Below, in pieces: positions 12,590 to 22,979 of a stretch of 64,000 bases of DNA (positions are counted from its first letter, which is position 1; every line of letters begins with the position of its first letter). The DNA lies in the NCBI GenBank assembly GCA_037176705.1, contig CM073886.1, forward strand, positions 91,113,501-91,177,500. Direction: 5' to 3'. Below the pieces are notes generated by a model, which was not told the origin of the DNA, did not search any database, and saw only the letters and a list, made by a program, of their open reading frames with translations. The stretch comes from Molossus alvarezi. Taxonomy: Eukaryota; Chordata; Mammalia; Chiroptera; Molossidae. The translations under genes were made by a program, and so were the position numbers.

Positions 12590-13495
12590 CTTGCAGCTTT
12601 CATTTCACTCACTCATTCTCCAAATATTTTTTCAATGTCCACCACATGCCAAATACTGTTCTAGGTGTTAGGAAAATAATAATAAAGAAAACAGACAAAA
12701 ATTCTAATGAGGAGACAAAAAACAATAAGTAAAATATATAGTGTATCAGAAGGTGATAAGATAATTCAGAGAAGAATGAAGTAGAAAAGGCAATTAGGGA
12801 GTGCCAAGCAGGTGGTCAAAGACCTGAGAGGTAACAGAATGAACCATGTGGATACCCCGAGGAACTGCAAGACAGGCAGGGTAACAGCATGTGCAGTGGC
12901 CCTGAGACAGAGAGCATGCTAAACATGTACTTGGATCAGCATAGGTTCCTGTGCATAGAACAGAGTGAATGAGAAGGAAGTACAAGAAGATGAAATCAGA
13001 GAAGTAAACAAAAAAAGGTGAGGGTGTAGAGATTCTCTAGACTCTTGTAGACAAACATAGGGTCTTTTAAGAAACCCATTGGTAGGTTTTTAAAAAAGGA
13101 AGTGACAAAATCTGACTTAGATTTTTTTAAAGGGACCATCCTGGCTACTAGGTTGAGACTAGACTTTCAGAGGCCATTGGTGGAAACAGAGACCAGTTAG
13201 GAGACAACTGCACTAATCAAGGGGGAGATGACTGTGGCTCCTACCAGGGTGGTAGCAGAGGAAGTGGTCGAATTGTGAATCCCGGATCTGCTGACTAGTT
13301 GGATTGGGGGCATAAAAGAAAGAGAGGAGTCAAGAGTGACTCTAAGATTAACTGAGATAAGGAAGATTTCAGTAGAATCAGGTTTAGAAGATCAGGTTTG
13401 AGACATGTCTAGTTTAAGATGCCTATTAAAGTCTTTGGAAACTATTAGTATACAGATGACATTTAAATTCATAAGATTAAAAGACATGACCAACA
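12590..13495 (-). repeat. Long L2 fragment, antisense
   Basis: About 0.9 kb of L2 read on the minus strand, from the 3' UTR (plus-strand text 'actgttctaggtgttaggaaaataataataaag') through 'gtgcagtggccctgagacagagagcatgc', 'gggaccatcctggctactaggttgagac', 'agaccagttaggagacaactgcactaatcaag' and 'ggtggtagcagaggaagtgg' into the reverse transcriptase part ('agtttaagatgcctattaaag', 'gtatacagatgacatttaaattcataagatt'). Order and spacing follow L2 throughout. Stops and indels are frequent. Confidence 0.85.
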
Positions 13496-13502
13496 AGAGA
13501 AG

Positions 13503-13504
<2 letters not shown>

Positions 13505-13542
<38 letters not shown>
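13505..13542. repeat. (AT)n microsatellite
   Basis: About 19 uninterrupted AT dinucleotides. Confidence 0.95.
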
Positions 13543-13544
<2 letters not shown>

Positions 13545-13546
<2 letters not shown>

Positions 13547-13760
13547 TTAACAGAGAAAATACTGCGTCTTTTCATGCTGATGTAAATGATTCAGTAAAGA
13601 GGGAAATTCGACGATGCAGGAGAGAAAGAAGAGAACTGCAGGTAAGTGAGAGGCAGCCCAATCTAGTGCGCAAGTGGAGGAGTTGGCCCAGGAGTACGAA
13701 CAGCTCATCCAGTTACAGGAGGGCAGGCGAGAAGGTGGCACAGAGGCAGGTGAGCTGGCA
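13545..13760 (+). pseudogene. Unidentified coding-like segment
   Basis: After the AT repeat, 'attattttaacag' looks like an acceptor, followed by an open stretch rich in Arg and Glu (for example DVNDSVKREIRRCRRERREL) that ends at a perfect-looking donor, CAG|GTAAGTGAG, at 13641/13642. Beyond it, in another frame (about 13649-13750), a second stretch reads like a coiled coil (VEELAQEYEQLIQLQ, then EGRREGG) and ends at another donor-like GCAG|GTGAGC. The two frames disagree, so this is either a frameshifted pseudogene or an old transposon or retroelement coding remnant. I do not recognise the protein. It lies on the strand opposite to CWC27. Chance is possible. Confidence 0.3.
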
Positions 13761-14104
13761 GTTGTGTGACAGGAGTTTCTTCTGGGGCTTATAACCATCC
13801 TCTTTGCAGTGACTGGTCCAGGTTACATGTTGATTCTCAGTAGACCCAGTGTGGGCCAATGATATGTTAAGGAAAGTCTGAATAGTAGTGGTTTCTGGGA
13901 AAGATTTTGTTCCTATAAAGAGAAAGGTCCAGGAGGGGGAAGGCCTTCTGCAGCCACATTTCCTTCCTGCTCTGGATGCTAGTCTATAGAGACGGAAGCT
14001 CAGAGCTGCTTTCAGACATTGTATGACCGTGAGAGAAATCTACAGTGTTCCAGGAACTCTGCAAATATGGGTGAGATGTAAGGTTCATTAAGACAGAGGT
14101 GGTT
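13761..14104. other. Intronic DNA, nothing recognised
   Basis: Moderately GC-rich sequence following the coding-like block, with no open frame and no repeat I can name. It could belong to the same unidentified unit. Confidence 0.3.
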
Positions 14105-14700
14105 TTTTATTTTCTCCCAGTTTTACTGAGGTATAATTGACAGGTAAAGCTGTAAGCTATTTAAAGTGTATGTTGTAATGTCCATCAGTAGACGAACGAA
14201 TAAAAAAGCTGTGGTACATATACACAATGGAGTACTATGCAGCCTTAAGAAAGAAAGATCTCTTATCCTTTGAGACGACATGGAGGGACCTGGAAAGTAT
14301 CATCCTAAGCGAAACAAGCTAAACAGAGAAAGACTAGTATCATATGATCTCACTTATTTGTGGAATATAATGAACATAACAGTCTGAGGAATGGGGTAGT
14401 CCCAGAGACGTGGAAGTGGGGTACAGACTGACAATCCCCAGAAGAGGGGGTGGTGGTGGGGAGATGAACCACAGAACTTATATGCATGTGTGCATGAACA
14501 ATGGACATGGACAACAAAGCTGGGGACAGGGCGGGGAGAGGGGGAGGGGGAAATCAATGGGGGAAAAAGGAGAAACATCTGTAACAAAAATAAATAAAGT
14601 AATTAAATAAAAAAAAATAAAGTGTATGTTGTAACGATTTGAATTACGTATACATTATGAAAGGATTCAGTGGTCTTTACCTTGTTCCCTGGTGTATCCA
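14105..14700 (-). repeat. Old L1 3' end, interrupted by a younger L1
   Basis: The left part 'cccagttttactgaggtataattgacaggtaaagctgtaagctatttaaagtgta' and the right part 'cgatttgaattacgtatacattatgaaaggatt' form one antisense L1MA/MB-type 3' terminus once the insertion at 14179-14618 is removed. Confidence 0.6.
14163..14634 (+). mobile_element. Bat L1, 5'-truncated, with perfect 16-bp TSD
   Basis: Contains the end of ORF2 and the 3' UTR of a bat L1: 'aatgtccatcagtagacgaa', 'ggtacatatacacaatggagtactatgcagcc', 'tcacttatttgtggaat', a G-rich tract at 14440-14570 and the tail 'ctgtaacaaaaataaataaag'. The TSD AAAGTGTATGTTGTAA is identical at 14163-14178 and 14619-14634. About 440 bp of element remain, so it was inserted already truncated and cannot encode protein. 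Confidence 0.92.
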
Positions 14701-14803
14701 GTATCCAAAAAGTGCCTGGCACACTATACACACTAACTACATACTTGTGGAATAAAGGAGCTATGATTAGAAAGGGCCATCAGAAGCTCACAGGATAGTA
14801 ATA

Positions 14804-14921
14804 TAGGGTGGGGCAAAAGTAGGTGTGAGTATGCAAAACAGTTTATTCTTGAATTATTATTTAATTACTGTATTATTCTCCATAGGAACAACTGTAACCT
14901 ACTTTTGCTCTACCCCGTATA
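14804..14921. mobile_element. Mariner-type MITE
   Basis: A ~118-bp element with inverted ends. Left: 'agggtggggcaaaagtaggt'. Right end in reverse complement: 'cggggtagagcaaaagtaggt'. TA dinucleotides flank it, as expected for Tc1/mariner insertion. The inner parts 'gaataataca' and 'acagttgttcctatgg' in reverse also fit. No transposase is present, so it is a non-autonomous copy. Confidence 0.85.
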
Positions 14922-14924
14922 CAT

Positions 14925-16145
14925 GAGCAAGTCAAGATGGTCACAGTCCCTGAGCTGAGTGGTAAGACAGGCGAGTACAGAGTGCGAAGAAGCTGAGGCA
15001 AGTTTAGCTAATCTTGACTCAGAAATGCAACAAACTTCTTCACAGGCTGAAAATCAGCTTACCACTGTTTGAATGTTAATTCCAAAATGTTTTCTCCTAT
15101 ATCAATATTTCCATAACTTCAATTTTTTAAATAAAAATAAATAGATTTTACATGGTCCTTATATTTTTCTTTGGTAAGACACAAATAGGACCATGATCCT
15201 GGCTAACATTTGTTTTATTCATTAACTTCATTTTTCCCCTTGTCTCCATCTTTTTTTGACCTAGGAGTACACGCATACTGATGAAACATTTTACCACAGC
15301 TATCACCAGTTTTTATTGAAAAGCATACAGGATGCCCTGTTTTAAACATTTAAGAGTTTCAATGTCTGTTTTTTTCTTTAGAAGAGTTATATTTCTGTGT
15401 TCCATGCCAGCATGCTTTTTATTCCTTTCATTTTAGCAGATACCATTATCTTTTTTTCTGGCGTCATTTTTGTTTACCGGAGTACAATGAGCTCCTTCAC
15501 TAGACAACAGAAGATAAAGTATTTACAATTTTATTATAAGAGCATACATGTGGCATTATATGCACAGGAATAGAATTAAAGCTGAAGCATCCAAAGCCTG
15601 GACTAAAACCATATTTATGCTGCTGAAGGCAAGAAAAATTATTTAGTCTACAGTAACAAGTAAGTAGCAGCAAAGCAAATATTTGGTTGACTGTGGAAAG
15701 TCAATGCTTTCATTACTTGTTATGAGCATAAAAGCTAAAAACAGGCTAACCAAGCACATTCTGACAGCAAATAACACATCTATTTATCACTCTTTTGGTG
15801 TATATAAAACTGTGATTTCTAATTTATGGATTTATATGTAAAGGGTATAATCAACTTTGTCTTAAATAGATCATGTTATTATGCATACATATATATGTAT
15901 ATTCATATTGTCCATTTATTTTAAAAAGCACCCTTGTCAATTTTTTCTTTACTAGTGAAAGATACAATACTCCCTGCCCTGTAAAGTGCTTTAATCTAGT
16001 GTAATATACTCAGCATACTAACAAACTTATTAATGAACTATTTGTTTATACATATAGGTAACTGTTTTGGTAACATGTAGAGTGGTTATAAACTGCTGAA
16101 TGCTCCCCAAGCTAAGAAGTCTGTAACTGGTAATTTATATATGTT
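14925..16145. other. AT-rich intronic DNA, nothing recognised
   Basis: No repeat, coding segment or RNA gene could be named here. Several T-rich tracts occur around 15150-15450. Confidence 0.4.
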
Positions 16146-16149
16146 CTTT

Positions 16150-16330
16150 AATATCTTACAACAAATTTACTTATTTATTATTACTCTGATCTTACAGATA
16201 AGGAAACTGAGGCTCAGAAATAATCTGTTGAAGATTGCCCACCCCCATCACAGGGTGGGTAATGAAGCCCTGAGAGAGATGTTTCTGTAAAATCATACTC
16301 TCGATCGTGTGGCAGAGGGGCTAAAATGTC
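16150..16330 (-). repeat. MIR SINE, antisense
   Basis: 'attattactctgatcttacagataaggaaactgaggctcagaaat' is the antisense MIR core. The following 'gttgaagattgcccacccccatcacagggtgggtaatgaagccc' is the altered 'cttgcccaaggtcacacagct…' portion. Confidence 0.7.
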
Positions 16331-16965
16331 TCACCGAGGTAAGATTTTGTATTTAGCAATTTAATTTTTAAAATGAAACTATAAAAATGGATATTGCAGT
16401 GGCTATTTCTGGGCGAGAAAAAAGGTGATTTCATTTTATGATAAGAATATTCTACAATAAGTTTATATTAAATTTTAAACAGCATATTCGCCTGACTAGA
16501 AGAATTAGCAAAGGAACAAGGATCCTCGCTACTGAAGAAGACAGCCACAGTGTGGAAGGGTGGGGACACAAGAAGGCACCCTGCGGTGTGGGGCTGTATT
16601 CAGCCCATCAGTACATCTCTTATCTCCCAGGTCGACCTGCTGAGAGAGCTTAGGAGCAACAGGAATGAGCACACCTAGCACCCAGATCTTGATTTCTAAA
16701 TACTATTCTACAAGAAACCAGAAACCAAGAAATTTAGGAAAAAGAATAATTTCAGGCTGGGGCAAGGAAAGTAAAAGTCTAGAACATCTTGTTAAGTCAG
16801 AAAATAAAGAAGTGCTCAAACAGTAATGGGAAAATATCAAAAGAACATAGGAGCCAGCTTGAAGGGACTGCCACTGACCAAATAAAAATAAAATAAAAAT
16901 ATCTATTTTGAGCACTTAAATTAATAATGATTAAAAACATACTATAACCCATGAAATTAGATACT
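16331..16965. other. Intronic DNA, nothing recognised
   Basis: No repeat or gene recognised. A 71-codon frame at 16438-16653 has no identifiable domain. Confidence 0.35.
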
Positions 16966-16974
16966 AAGAGTTTA

Positions 16975-17225
16975 GCCCTGGCCGGTTTTGCTCAGCGGTT
17001 AGAGCGTCGGCCTGCGGTCCAGAGAGACCTGGGTTCAGTTCCCACTAAGGGTATGTACCTCGGTTGCAGTTTGTCCCCGGCCCTGGTTGGGTCATGCGGG
17101 TGGCAGCCACTCGATGTGTCCCTTTCACATAGATGTTTTTCTCTCTCTCTCTCTTTTCCTCTCTCTCCCTCCCACTCTATCTGAAGAAAAAAATGGAAAA
17201 AATGTCCTAAGGTGAGGATAAAAAA
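16975..17225 (+). mobile_element. VES SINE, young subfamily
   Basis: Head 'gccctggccggttttgctcagcgg' and tail 'aaaatgtcctaaggtgaggataaaa'. The duplication AAGAGTTTA (16966-16974) versus AAAAGTTTA (17226-17234) frames it. The A box is changed by one base (TTGCTCAGCGG). Confidence 0.92.
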
Positions 17226-17559
17226 AAAAGTTTATATTGATATGCATAAATAATTAGGGAAGAAAGGACAGCTCTTTTTAATGATGGAATGCAAACTATG
17301 CATATAAAAGGAATGATGCAAAATGTAGGTAATAATAGTGTCTACCTATTTTGAGGATCATTAGAAAATCATCAGTGAATACTGAAACTAACTGTGCAGG
17401 TTTGATGAGGGATGAGATATTTACATACCCTCAAAACTATCTCTCTACAACGAAACATTTTGGTGCACTAACTTGGATTGGTTTCTGGACTGGGTGGGAG
17501 TGGAGAACAGGTCTAAAGGGCACAATGTGAATTCTGACTGTGAATTAGACATGACTAAA

Positions 17560-17895
17560 GGCTTGTGATCAAAGCAATAATATAATAATTACATTAAGAA
17601 GATCACTCTAGTAGTAGTGTATAAAATGGATTACTTCCGGGAGATTCTAGAGGGAAAAAACAGTTTTAAGTTTCCTTAAAGTAGTGCTAAGAAAGATATG
17701 TTAAGAACCCAAACTAACCTGGAGGAGTAGACAGAACAGATAAGAGATTCCACAGTGGGTAGGCACACAGACCTGTTAAGTGGCTGAGTGTGGCCCTGGC
17801 ACAGGGTAAGAACAGGGGAAGAGTGAAGAGGAAAAAGCAATCAAAGGCTACTGAGAATTCCAGGCTGGATGGTTGAGAGAACAATAGGAATTCAG
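17560..17895 (-). repeat. L2 fragment, antisense (tentative)
   Basis: 'aagaagatcactctagtagtagtgtataaaatggatta' resembles the antisense L2 'aaagatcactctggctgctgtgtggagaatggatt'. Further parallels are weak. Confidence 0.45.
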
Positions 17896-17949
17896 ATTAA
17901 TTCAAGGAAACTTCCTATAGCTGGGCTTTTTTAAGGCTAAGGATCCCAG

Positions 17950-18066
17950 TCATGTAATCCTATAAAAGCATGTTCTTCTAAACACTGTCAAGTAAGGAAG
18001 CAGTAATTCCGGTCTATGATTCTATAAAGCATGTTTGTCTAAACAGTGTCATGTAAGGAAGTAGTT
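17950..18066. repeat. 62-bp tandem duplication, two copies
   Basis: The segment with 'tataaaagcatgttcttctaaacactgtcaagtaaggaagcagt' (from 17961) is repeated as 'tataaagcatgtttgtctaaacagtgtcatgtaaggaagtagt' (from 18023), an offset of 62 bp with a few mismatches and one indel. Confidence 0.8.
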
Positions 18067-18269
18067 TTCAGACTTGCAGATTTTAGAGATCTGTCGACAT
18101 TCCAAACAAACTTTAATGGATGAGATACTTTTTAATTTTACAAATTCAGAACTTTAAAAAACACTTCTATTAGCTGTGGAGAGGATAAACTGGTAAAACT
18201 ACTTTGGCGGGGGAGAGGGAGAGGAATGGCAATATCTAGAGGAGCTGAAGGTGTGCATACTCCACAGAA

Positions 18270-18525
18270 TATGGGCTGTGTATTGTGTAGTTGCTAAGAG
18301 CGTACATCAGTTGAATCAGGGCTCTGATGCTTCCTACCTGCAGGATTTTGGACATCTTACTCCATTCAGTTTCTTGATCTGCAAAATGTGGGTAATAATA
18401 GTGTGTACCTAGAGTTTTGAGGATTAAATAAATTAATACACACAAGGCACTTAGAACAGCTCCTGGCACACAGAAGTGGTAAACATTACCTACCATTATG
18501 ATCATGATGATGATGACAACTCACA
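18270..18525 (+). repeat. MIR SINE, near full length
   Basis: Sense MIR: 'tagttgctaagagcgtacatcag', 'cagtttcttgatctgcaaaatgtgggtaataatagtgtgtacct', 'gaggattaaataaattaatacacacaaggcacttagaacagctcctggcacacagaagtggtaaac'. One of the best-kept MIR copies in the window. Confidence 0.88.
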
Positions 18526-18539
18526 CTCAGCAATGCCAT

Positions 18540-19100
18540 TTCAAGATAAGACCTAGAGAAACTCTTGTTTGTGTGCACAGGAGAAATGTACAGGAATGCT
18601 TACATTAAAAAAAATATATATATGTATATATATGTATGGAAAGAACTTCAAAGTCTGTGAATAGGAGAAAAGTAAACTGGCAGAAGCATTCCGTGAATAT
18701 ATCATTTAAAATGAATAAATATACTACACACAAAAACATGGGTAAGTAGGGAAAGCATAATGTTAAGTGAAAAAATAAGGTGAAATTGGATGCATACTAT
18801 TTGCTACCACTTACATAAAGTGACACACATACAATATTATTATTTTTAATGGTGACATACAAACACATGCTGTGATATAACATTAAAAACATGCATAGGA
18901 GAACACATTCACTTCTGGAGAGTGGGTAATTTTGGAGAAGAGAGAAATAAAACTGGAGTATATACAAAGAACTTAAATGGTTTATATAAAGCTTATATTT
19001 GAAAAAAGAGTCTGAAACAAATATAAAAAAAAGTATGATTAGTTGGGTAAAAGATTGGTTAAATCCCTGTACTTTTCTGTATGTTTAAAATACTTTATAT
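18540..19100 (+). repeat. Old L1M 3' region
   Basis: Sense L1 remnants: 'gagaaactcttgtttgtgtgcacaggagaaatgtacaggaatg', 'aaaacatgggtaagtagggaaagcataatgttaagtgaaaaaataagg', 'ttctggagagtgggtaattttgg', and the end 'cttttctgtatgtttaaaatactttata'. A VES follows directly. A TA-rich patch lies at 18609-18638. Confidence 0.6.
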
Positions 19101-19104
19101 AAAG

Positions 19105-19315
19105 TGCCCAGCTGGTGTTGCTCAGTGGTCAGTGTTGACCCATGGACCAAGAAGTCGCTGGTTCAATCTGGTCAAGGCACATGCTGGGTGTGCAGGAGGC
19201 AGCCAATCGGTGCTTATCAATGTTTCTATCTCTCTCTCCCTCTCCCTTCCCCCGACTCTCTAAAATAAGATAAATAAATAAATAAAGTAAAAAAAGCAAA
19301 AAAAAAAAAAAAAAG
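19105..19315 (+). mobile_element. VES SINE, older subfamily
   Basis: Begins 'gcccagctggtgttgctcagtggtc', keeps 'gctggttcaatctggtcaaggcacatgctggg' and 'gtgcaggaggcagccaatc', and ends in a pyrimidine run, (AAAT)n and a long A-tract. A few bases are missing within the central part. No clear TSD was found. Confidence 0.85.
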
Positions 19316-19334
19316 AGTCTATCAATTTGGGTAT

Positions 19335-19690
19335 ATTTTTTAAATGGACTATACTTTAATATTTTTATTTTGAAATCATTTTAAACTTACAGAAAAGTAG
19401 AAGAGTAATATAAAGATTCATATATGTGTATTAAAAATCACCAATTTTTAACATTTTGTCACAGGTTTGTTTTCCTCTCCCTTTGCGTATATACATTTTT
19501 TTTCCCTCAACCACTTTCAAACAGTTTGCTGTACAACATGGCTTTTCACTCCTAAATGCTTTAGTGAACTCTTTAACGTTCCCCATTTTAGTGGAATACA
19601 TGCCAGATTTAGTAAATGATGCAATTGTTCTGAAACTGTTGCCATCCTTCTATTATTAAACTAAAGATTTTAAGCTATCCCATAAAATCG
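19335..19690 (-). repeat. Old L1 3' UTR, antisense
   Basis: Reads 'attttaaacttacagaaaagtagaagagtaatataaagattcatat', 'caccaatttttaacattttgtcaca', 'catggcttttcactcctaaatgc', in the order of the antisense 3' UTR of ancient L1M families. Confidence 0.65.
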
Positions 19691-19740
19691 CAAACAATAT
19701 ATCAACTTAGCTAAAAACTAAATTAAAAATATAGCCCTTG

Positions 19741-19999
19741 CCCTGGCTGGTTTGGCTCAGCAGTTAAGAGTGTCAGCCTGCAGACTAATGAGTTGCGGGT
19801 TCAATTCCAGTAAAGGGCACGTACGTACTTCGGTTGTGGTTAGTCCCTGGCCCTGGCTGGGGTTGTGAGGGAGGCAGCCAGTTGATGTATCTCTCTCACA
19901 TTGATGTTTCTCCCTCTCTCCCTCTCTCTCCTTTCCTCCTTTCCCTTCCCTCCCACTCTATCTGAAGATAAATGGAAAAATATCCTCAGGTGATATTTC
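19741..19999 (+). mobile_element. VES SINE, intermediate copy
   Basis: Head 'ccctggctggtttggctcagcag', B-box region 'gcgggttcaattccagtaaagggcacgtac', 'ggcagccagttgatgt', a long CT run and tail 'aaatatcctcaggtgat'. An imperfect TSD, ATAGCCCTTG (19731-19740) and ATAGCCTTTTG (20000-20010), frames it. Confidence 0.9.
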
Positions 20000-20010
20000 A
20001 TAGCCTTTTG

Positions 20011-20440
20011 AAATCTAATTAGAAATATGTACATTTGTGATTAGATACACACATTATATTTGTTATTTTAAGCTAGTAATAATATTAATTATCTAAAGCA
20101 TTCTATTCACCTATATAATACTTGGCAGAAGGAAGTGATTTAATGTTTGATGTTCATTAACCATTACTATTATATAGTAAAACCCACCATTTTTTTTAGA
20201 GTAGTTTTTAGGAATCCTCTTAATTTTTAGAGCAAATCATAGGAATCTGACTATATAAAATAGTGGCTAATCCCATTTTAGAGAGAGATTCAAAAATAAG
20301 AAAATTAAAGAAGCTGAAAAGGCATTTTCTAGGATATTTCTGGGAAGTAATATAATATGCTATTTCCCTCCATTTATTTGAAGTCTACCCCCTAATAATT
20401 TCCTTTCCAACACTAATATTACAACACATAGAATTTTAAA
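20011..20440. other. AT-rich intronic DNA, nothing recognised
   Basis: No repeat, gene or RNA recognised. Confidence 0.4.
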
Positions 20441-20490
20441 ACCAACCAACCAACCAACCAACCAACCAACCAACCAACCAACCAACCAAC
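20441..20490. repeat. (ACCA)n microsatellite
   Basis: About 12 uninterrupted tetranucleotide units of ACCA/AACC. Confidence 0.97.
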
Positions 20491-20711
20491 TTTCTGGCAA
20501 CTTAAACTAGTAGAATTGTCATTACCTAACATTATATAGCAGTTCTTTGAATAATATCATTTTGTCTAAGCACATTTTGTTATAACATTGATGGATGTTA
20601 TAGGAACTTAACTCTTGTTTATATCATGTAGTTTATGGTAAAATTGGTTTCACTAAGTACTTTTTTGCTTAAAGTCACAGAACCTATCAACAATGTCAAG
20701 TGAGGACTTAA

Positions 20712-21000
20712 TGTATTGTGTATTTACTTCTTTACTGCCTGACCATACCACACCATGCCAAACTGGAATGTAAGCTATTTATTTATTTACTGCCTGATCA
20801 TACCACCCCATGCCGAACTGGAATGTAAGCTATTTATTTATTTACTGCCTGATCATACCACCCCATGCCAAACTGGAATGTAAGCCCCATGAGAACTGAC
20901 ATTTCATCATTTTGCTCTCTGTTTTATCCTCAGTGTCTTGAATAATGCTTAGAATACAGCAGGTACTCAATAAACATGAATAAATGAATGAATATACAGG
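20712..21000 (+). repeat. L2 3' end with an internal 55-bp triplication
   Basis: Normal L2 closing motifs run from 'aactggaatgtaagccccatgagaactgaca' (20870s) to 'acagcaggtactcaataaacatgaataaatgaatgaat'. Upstream of this the unit 'tttactgcctgatcataccacccc…' starts at 20731, 20786 and 20841, an exact 55-bp period. Copies 2 and 3 are nearly identical. Confidence 0.85.
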
Positions 21001-21269
21001 AAAGTCAAACAAGAATCCTAATGCATGTATAAAAAACAGCAAGTCTATGAAATAAGTTTTTTATGATATAATATCAATATTGTGGATTACTAGGAATTGG
21101 TTTACTAGATTACTGCTAAATATCTGAGATATACTAGAGTCAAGATTAGAAAATTCCTTGTTAAAGTAAGATTAAAGTTTTGTCTTGAATAAAATAAATG
21201 GCTTCAAGTTTCATAAATTATGTATATTTAATTAAAATTATGTTTAATTGAATGAATTAAATATTTATT

Positions 21270-21740
21270 GTCTTCAGAACATATTATATAAATTGATGTA
21301 TAAGATTAATACAAGGCAGTACACAATATGTAGCATAAGAAATTTACTGAGATATCCAGATAAATGTGTCTTGCAATATGTCTGAGGCTTAAAGCTAGAA
21401 ATGAAGAATAGTGAATCACCTTGCTGAAGAATCTGCACCACATCTTTTGTGAGATTTTGAGAAAGGTTCATAGGAGGTAGAATGTTTGAGATGGGGCATG
21501 AAGGACAAAAATTCCATACGCTAAAATGGTGGAAGGTATCAGGCCAATGGCACTGCACATGCAACAAGACAAGAAAGAGTGGGGGTGTCGTCGAGGATCC
21601 ATGAGGGCATCTGGGGAGAATATAGAGTCTGTCTGGAGAAGTAATGGAAAAAAGGACTTGGTGTCTGCATTAGAGCAGATCTTGGGGACTCTGCATATAG
21701 CTGGCCAGAGAACAAGGTGGGCAAAGATGAGGGGTTTATG
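21270..21740 (-). repeat. L2 fragment, antisense (tentative)
   Basis: 'gagaaaggttcataggaggtagaatgtttgagatggggcatgaagga' parallels antisense L2 'gaaggcttcacagaggaggtgacatttgagatgggtcttgaagga'. Flanking parts are weaker. Overlapping open frames of 61-97 codons have no recognisable domain. Confidence 0.45.
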
Positions 21741-21759
21741 CTTACTTTATTTCATGTAA

Positions 21760-22110
21760 TCCTCTGGACAACCACGTGAAGTTGGCCAACACACCTTTCC
21801 TTACATTCCGAACTCCATGTGACTCTAGTGGTGCTGATTCTATTTCTGGCTTGAGAAATGGCATGTGACTCAGGACTGGCCCATTAGAGTCTTTAATTTC
21901 ACAGGATTCAATAATCAATTCAGGGATGGGCACATGACAGTATGAGCAACAATAGGATGGTAATAAATTTTTGTTGAGATTTCTGGGACAAAGGTAATCA
22001 CTCTTGTCCACCGAATCTGGGAAGACATGAGGAGTGGCTATGACTATTCAAACCCATGGGGGGAAAGTCTGAATGGTACACATTAGAGTGTGTTATGTGG
22101 GAAGTGAGGT
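21760..22110. repeat. Possible unclassified ancient repeat
   Basis: Phrases such as 'gaaatggcatgtgactcaggactggcccattagag' look like a common mammalian interspersed repeat, but I cannot name the family. Confidence 0.25.
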
Positions 22111-22119
22111 GGGGATATG

Positions 22120-22440
22120 AAAGCAGAGTTAAGGGATGGAGATAGAGAGGAAAGGCCCACTTGCCAAGACGGTCAAGAAACTGAAGGACAGAAAAAGTAG
22201 GTCATCTGTCCAAGATCAGATAGGTTTTAAATAACAGGTTTATAGCTCTAACTCCTATCGAATGGTTCCAAGCTCCTGTCGCTAACTACGATTTTTTATT
22301 TTGTGTGTGTATGTATGTCTAACAGAGGAAGGGGAAGAAAAAAATCAGAACTTAACTTCACTTAGTTTATTTTGGTATATAAAAATAACTACTACTTATT
22401 GAGTACTATGCTAAGTACCTCACATAAAATTGCTATAGAC
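22120..22440 (-). repeat. MIR fragments, antisense
   Basis: Two diverged pieces. One, at about 22180-22290, carries 'ctgaaggacagaaaaagtaggtcatctgtccaagatcagata'. The other, at about 22385-22430, has 'ctactacttattgagtactatgctaagtacctcacat', the antisense MIR 3' part. Confidence 0.5.
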
Positions 22441-22979
22441 ACCAATCATTACCAGCTTGTCTATAGCCACCACTAATGGACTCTTTCTTGGCTATAACTG
22501 CTGCTCTCTCTACTAGTCTCAGAAGCTGGGGCCAGGGATGATATGAACCATGTATACTCATGTATGACTCATGTAGCTAATCAAAATATGAGTGAGACCA
22601 ATTAGATTCCTTTTTTGGAACTATGGTGAGGCTCAGCCTTTTGGTACCATGTAAAAAGATGTGCACTGAGGGCAGTTACTTGAAACCATGTGCAACACAC
22701 AATTCTAGAAGAGAATAAAAGAGATGATTGCATAGAAAGAAGAGTACAGGGCAGATGTAGAAAAAGCATCGGAGACACACAGAGAGAAGCAGAGCACACA
22801 GCTCTGGAAGCAGTATAGCCTCAGTTTCTGATTATATTCTCTATCCACTCTTTGGTTCTCTCTTTGGGTGCTCACGAAATTCTACTGTATGCTTACAAGA
22901 ATTTCTTTTACTAGCTAGCTAAATGGTTCTTGGACAACAAAACCAATAAAGTACAGACTAGAACAATACATAGTTTTAG

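Noticed and set aside
20441..20490. Regular short repeats as a possible CRISPR array
   Set aside because: A pure ACCA tetranucleotide microsatellite without spacers, in a mammalian genome.
20731..20886. 55-bp repeats as a possible regulatory or CRISPR-like array
   Set aside because: Units are directly adjacent without spacers and consist of L2 3' sequence, so they are a local tandem duplication.
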